DNA of 64,000 bases, taken from UBA12018 sp051656605. Its GTDB lineage: Bacteria; Bacteroidota; Bacteroidia; Bacteroidales; CAMTPD01. Location: assembly GCA_051656605.1 (NCBI GenBank), contig JBOGCF010000036.1, positions 124,001 to 188,000 of the forward strand, read 5' to 3'. Positions 61,096 through 64,000 of this stretch are shown here, in pieces; position 1 is the first letter of the stretch; the number at the start of each line of letters is the position of its first letter. The notes under the pieces are model-generated. The model was given only the letters and a program-made list of their open reading frames with translations, was not told where the DNA came from and ran no database searches. The translations under genes were made by a program, and so were the position numbers.

Positions 61096-63414
61096 ATGAA
61101 AAGAGCTATTTTATTGATGTTTCTATTTGTTTCGGCTATTGTAAGGGGGCAGGTAGTGAAAGGCGTATTTGTAGGTGAGCAAGACTCGCCACTTGCCGGA
61201 ATAAATATAACGTTGCAAACACTAGACAACCAGAAACAAATCGGCGGAACCTCGACGAATGCCGAAGGTGCGTTTAGTATTGAATATAAGCAATCGGGCA
61301 GTTATCTGCTTCGGGCCAGTTGCATTGGTTATCGCAGCTATGCAATGGAGTTGAAAGACATTTCGGGAGTTGTCGATTTGGGTCGTTTGCAGCTTGCTGA
61401 TGATCCGGTTGCACTGGGAGAGGTGGTTGTTGAGGCGGCTTCAACGATTCAGAAGGTTGATGGTCAAGTGGTGTTTCCTCAAAAACAGCAGATAGCGGCC
61501 GCAACCTCGGGTTATGCTTTGCTAAGCCAATTGGCTCTGCCGGGAATCAAAATAAATGAAATGTCGCAGTCGGTCAGTACACTCACCGGCACGGGAGTGG
61601 TGCAGTTACGCATCAACGGAATCATTTCGACAAAAGCCGATGTGACTGCATTGAATCCGACAGAAGTATTGCGAGTTGAGTATATCGAGAACCCGGGCAT
61701 TCGTTATGGAGATGATGTAGGAGCTGTGATCAACTTTATAGTAAAGCGCCGCAACAACGGCTGGGTCGGAGGCGTGAATCTAATGAACGCTCTCACAACG
61801 GGGTTCGGAACAGATCTAGTATACTTGAAGTACAATCATAAGCGAAGCGAGTTTGCCTTGAATTATTTACTAGATTACAAATCGGGCTTAGCAGAGAAAG
61901 TAGATGAAACCGTGCGTTACCGTTTTCCGAATGATACAGAACATTCTATTGAGCGTACCGGACTACACGCAACAAATACCTCTCAACTTCATGCATTGCA
62001 GCTGAGTTATAACCTCAATTTAAACGATAAACATGTGTTTAATGCCGTGTTGAGTGGTTCGCTTCTGCATAATCCCGTAAATATACTCAATCAAAAAGTA
62101 GAGGAAACCGGAAGAGATGCTTATCTGGCAACGAGAGAAACAGCCGATAAGTTCAAGTCTCCTTCGATCGACCTTTACTATCAAGCAGCTTTGCCACACA
62201 AACAATCGCTAACGATCAATGCAGTGGGAACTTACACAACATCCGACTACGATTATCACTACATAGAGAATGCATCAAACGGAGGTCAAGAACTTTCCAC
62301 TTACGGATATACGACAAAAGGAGAGAAGTATGCTTTCTTGAGTGAAGCAATCTACGAGAAACGATTCGCCCCCTTTGCTTTGTCGGCCGGCATACAATAC
62401 GCGCAAAGCTATTTAGAGAATACGTATTTTACAGAAACGAATACGGTAAACGAAATGCATAACTCCAATCTTTATACCTATGTACAGTTGAAAGGAAAAA
62501 TAGACAAGCTGAACTATATGCTCGGAGTGGGCATGAGCCGTCAATACAACAAGCAAGATTCGCTGGGCTATGCCTATTGGTCGTTTCGTCCTTCCATTAC
62601 GCTTTCGTATCCCTTGTTTAAAGGAGCCAACCTGAATTATCAGTTTAGTGTAAAACCCAATCTGCCCAAGTTGTCGATGCTAAGTGATGTTGCTCTGCAG
62701 CGTAATGAATGGGAAATAATTGTGGGGAATCCGAATCTCGAACCGTTTCGAAACCTGATTAACCGTCTTACGTTTATGTATCAGCATCCACGGTTTACTA
62801 TGCAGCTGGTCGGAGTATACATGCATAGCAACGATGCCATTATGCCTACTGTAAATAGAGTTGAGAAAGAAGGCAAACCATTGTTTGTATTCAGTGGCGA
62901 AAACCAAAAGAGCATGAATCAGCTTCTCGGGCAAGCTTATGTGCAGTACAAGTTAATACCGAAGCGACTTACATTGGTCGGTTATGGCGGAGTAAACCGT
63001 TATTTCAGTAACGGCAATGCATACACGCGACGCTATACATCTTGGTTTGGCGGTGCGTCGGCAATGGTGTATGCAGGCAATTGGAACATGCGGGCAGGCG
63101 TAGACAGCAGATACAACTCTTTGTTTGGCGAAACAATCTGGTACAACGAATACAGCAGTAATATCAATGTGTCGTATAAGTTTAAAACGGCACAAATAGG
63201 ATTGGGATGGATGTATCCTTTACAACCCAAGGGAAGAAGCAATGGTGAAGTGTTGCAAGATAACTTAGTTTCTAAACGAACCTGGAATACAACCGAAGCC
63301 TACGGTAATATGGTTACGCTCAATTTAACGTGGAATTTTAATGCCGGTCGCAAATATCAGTCGGTCGATAAATCACTAGAACTGAAAGATACAGATACCG
63401 GCATTGTGAAATAA
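61096..63414 (+). CDS. TonB-dependent-receptor-like outer-membrane beta-barrel protein
   Basis: A 772-residue outer-membrane protein. Signal peptide to about residue 18; carboxypeptidase-regulatory-like domain (about 20-105: VVKGVFVGEQDSPLAGINIT ending in LASCIGYR-like RASCIGYRSY); a plug-like part (LPGIKINEMSQSVSTLTGTG, VLRVEYIENPGIRYG, AVINFIVKR); then a large barrel (type OMP_b-brl_3) ending in MVTLNLTWNFNAGR. There is no obvious TonB box or STN domain and no susD partner, so it is not a SusC protein. It is divergent from the two propeller lipoprotein genes. Ligand unknown. Confidence 0.85.
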   Translation: MKRAILLMFLFVSAIVRGQVVKGVFVGEQDSPLAGINITLQTLDNQKQIGGTSTNAEGAFSIEYKQSGSYLLRASCIGYRSYAMELKDISGVVDLGRLQLADDPVALGEVVVEAASTIQKVDGQVVFPQKQQIAAATSGYALLSQLALPGIKINEMSQSVSTLTGTGVVQLRINGIISTKADVTALNPTEVLRVEYIENPGIRYGDDVGAVINFIVKRRNNGWVGGVNLMNALTTGFGTDLVYLKYNHKRSEFALNYLLDYKSGLAEKVDETVRYRFPNDTEHSIERTGLHATNTSQLHALQLSYNLNLNDKHVFNAVLSGSLLHNPVNILNQKVEETGRDAYLATRETADKFKSPSIDLYYQAALPHKQSLTINAVGTYTTSDYDYHYIENASNGGQELSTYGYTTKGEKYAFLSEAIYEKRFAPFALSAGIQYAQSYLENTYFTETNTVNEMHNSNLYTYVQLKGKIDKLNYMLGVGMSRQYNKQDSLGYAYWSFRPSITLSYPLFKGANLNYQFSVKPNLPKLSMLSDVALQRNEWEIIVGNPNLEPFRNLINRLTFMYQHPRFTMQLVGVYMHSNDAIMPTVNRVEKEGKPLFVFSGENQKSMNQLLGQAYVQYKLIPKRLTLVGYGGVNRYFSNGNAYTRRYTSWFGGASAMVYAGNWNMRAGVDSRYNSLFGETIWYNEYSSNINVSYKFKTAQIGLGWMYPLQPKGRSNGEVLQDNLVSKRTWNTTEAYGNMVTLNLTWNFNAGRKYQSVDKSLELKDTDTGIVK

Positions 63415-63436
63415 CTTCGTATTGTCGCAATAAGAT

Positions 63437-63916
63437 CTACAGTTTCAGCACCTCAAAAGCATGCTCTTTTGGGGTGGTGTCTTCAATGATCTTGGTGATC
63501 ACTCCTTGCGCGTTTACAACGAAAGTCTTGCGTTGGGTAAACAATCCGCTTACACCAAATGCTTTGATGATCTTCTTGTCCGTATCGGCGATAAGCGGAA
63601 AAGGTAAATCGTATTTAGCGGCAAACTTATCGTGCGATGCTTTGTCGTCGGCACTCACTCCGATTACTTGAAACCCTTCGCTCATTAGCTTTTCGTAATT
63701 ATCACGAAAGCTGCAAGCCTCTTTTGTACATCCCGGAGTATCATCTTTGGGGTAGAAATAAATCACATACTTGTGTCCTTTTAGCGAGGCAGTACTTATC
63801 ACCACGCCTTTGTTATCGACTCCCGAAAACTCCGGTGCTTTGTCTCCCACTTTAAGTTCGGCTTGTGCCGTTGCAACTCCGAAGAATAGTAATACGGATG
63901 CTAGCAATCTTTTCAT
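63437..63916 (-). CDS. Bcp-type peroxiredoxin with signal peptide
   Basis: A 159-residue thiol peroxidase of the BCP/PrxQ family with a signal peptide (MKRLLASVLLFFGVATAQA), so it should act in the periplasm rather than the cytoplasm. The motif FYPKDDTPGCTKEACSFRD holds the peroxidatic Cys63 and the resolving Cys68 five residues on. It reduces hydrogen or organic peroxides with electrons from a thioredoxin-like partner, which in the periplasm would be a TlpA/DsbD-type protein. No partner gene is visible in the window. It converges with the barrel gene, 22 bases apart. Confidence 0.9.
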   Translation of the reverse strand: MKRLLASVLLFFGVATAQAELKVGDKAPEFSGVDNKGVVISTASLKGHKYVIYFYPKDDTPGCTKEACSFRDNYEKLMSEGFQVIGVSADDKASHDKFAAKYDLPFPLIADTDKKIIKAFGVSGLFTQRKTFVVNAQGVITKIIEDTTPKEHAFEVLKL

Positions 63917-64000
63917 AGCTTCTTTATATTAGTTATTAATAGAACAGAAGGTAATGAAGATAGGTTGTTGTTTTGGTGTCATGAAGATACGATATATTCT

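Overview
The window looks like a chromosomal segment of a Bacteroidota bacterium, probably order Bacteroidales. The evidence is SusC/SusD pairs, an ECF sigma/FecR switch, six-bladed beta-propeller lipoproteins, PorT-type and CarboxypepD-regulatory outer-membrane proteins, several TAnnTTTG (-7) promoter boxes, and an almost complete lack of Shine-Dalgarno sequences. Genus cannot be fixed from the sequence alone. No insertion sequence, integrase, CRISPR array or rRNA was seen.

Layout. 0-4.3 kb (minus): pyrB-pyrI, then a flavin reductase, a PorT-like barrel, a CDF metal transporter and the start of an AsmA-like protein, all tightly spaced. 4.4-6.8 kb: a class A penicillin-binding protein. 6.9-17.9 kb: a complete [NiFe]-hydrogenase locus. 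hypCDE-hyaABC run leftward, hypF-hypA-hypB run rightward from the same intergenic region, and the endopeptidase gene hyaD lies beyond an oppositely oriented TPR lipoprotein. The small subunit has the six-cysteine signature of oxygen-tolerant group 1d enzymes and the large subunit is anchored to a b-type cytochrome, so the locus most likely encodes a respiratory H2-uptake enzyme. 18-31 kb: household and envelope genes (unknown 499-aa protein, an operon of a metzincin-like lipoprotein plus two propeller lipoproteins, Spx/ArsC-like protein, DcaP-like porin, Dps, DUF5686 outer-membrane protein, EttA). 31.3-31.8 kb: five identical tRNA-Lys(UUU) genes in tandem. 31.9-37.4 kb: Crp-like regulator, acyltransferase-3, FemX-like protein and small secreted proteins, visibly AT-richer.

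37.6-63.4 kb is a glycan-use region: GH110, GH29, a GH95-like enzyme, GH2, then ECF sigma, FecR, STN-SusC, SusD and a serine-type sulfatase, followed by two near-duplicate propeller lipoproteins and a divergent TonB-receptor-like barrel. The enzyme set fits stepwise removal of alpha-galactose, fucose, beta-galactose and sulfate from host-type (mucin or blood-group-like) glycans, with the sigma/FecR/STN relay sensing the substrate. This substrate is inference. A periplasmic or secreted Bcp-type peroxiredoxin closes the window.

The least explained DNA is the 1.07-kb gene-free region at 47.9-48.96 kb, which carries a strongly degenerate but phase-keeping 22-nt periodic repeat. Other unexplained structures are a ~96-nt imperfect inverted repeat at 23.04-23.14 kb, hairpins in every spacer of the tRNA-Lys array, an 18-bp direct repeat flanking a small secreted protein gene, and mosaic conservation between the two tandem propeller genes.
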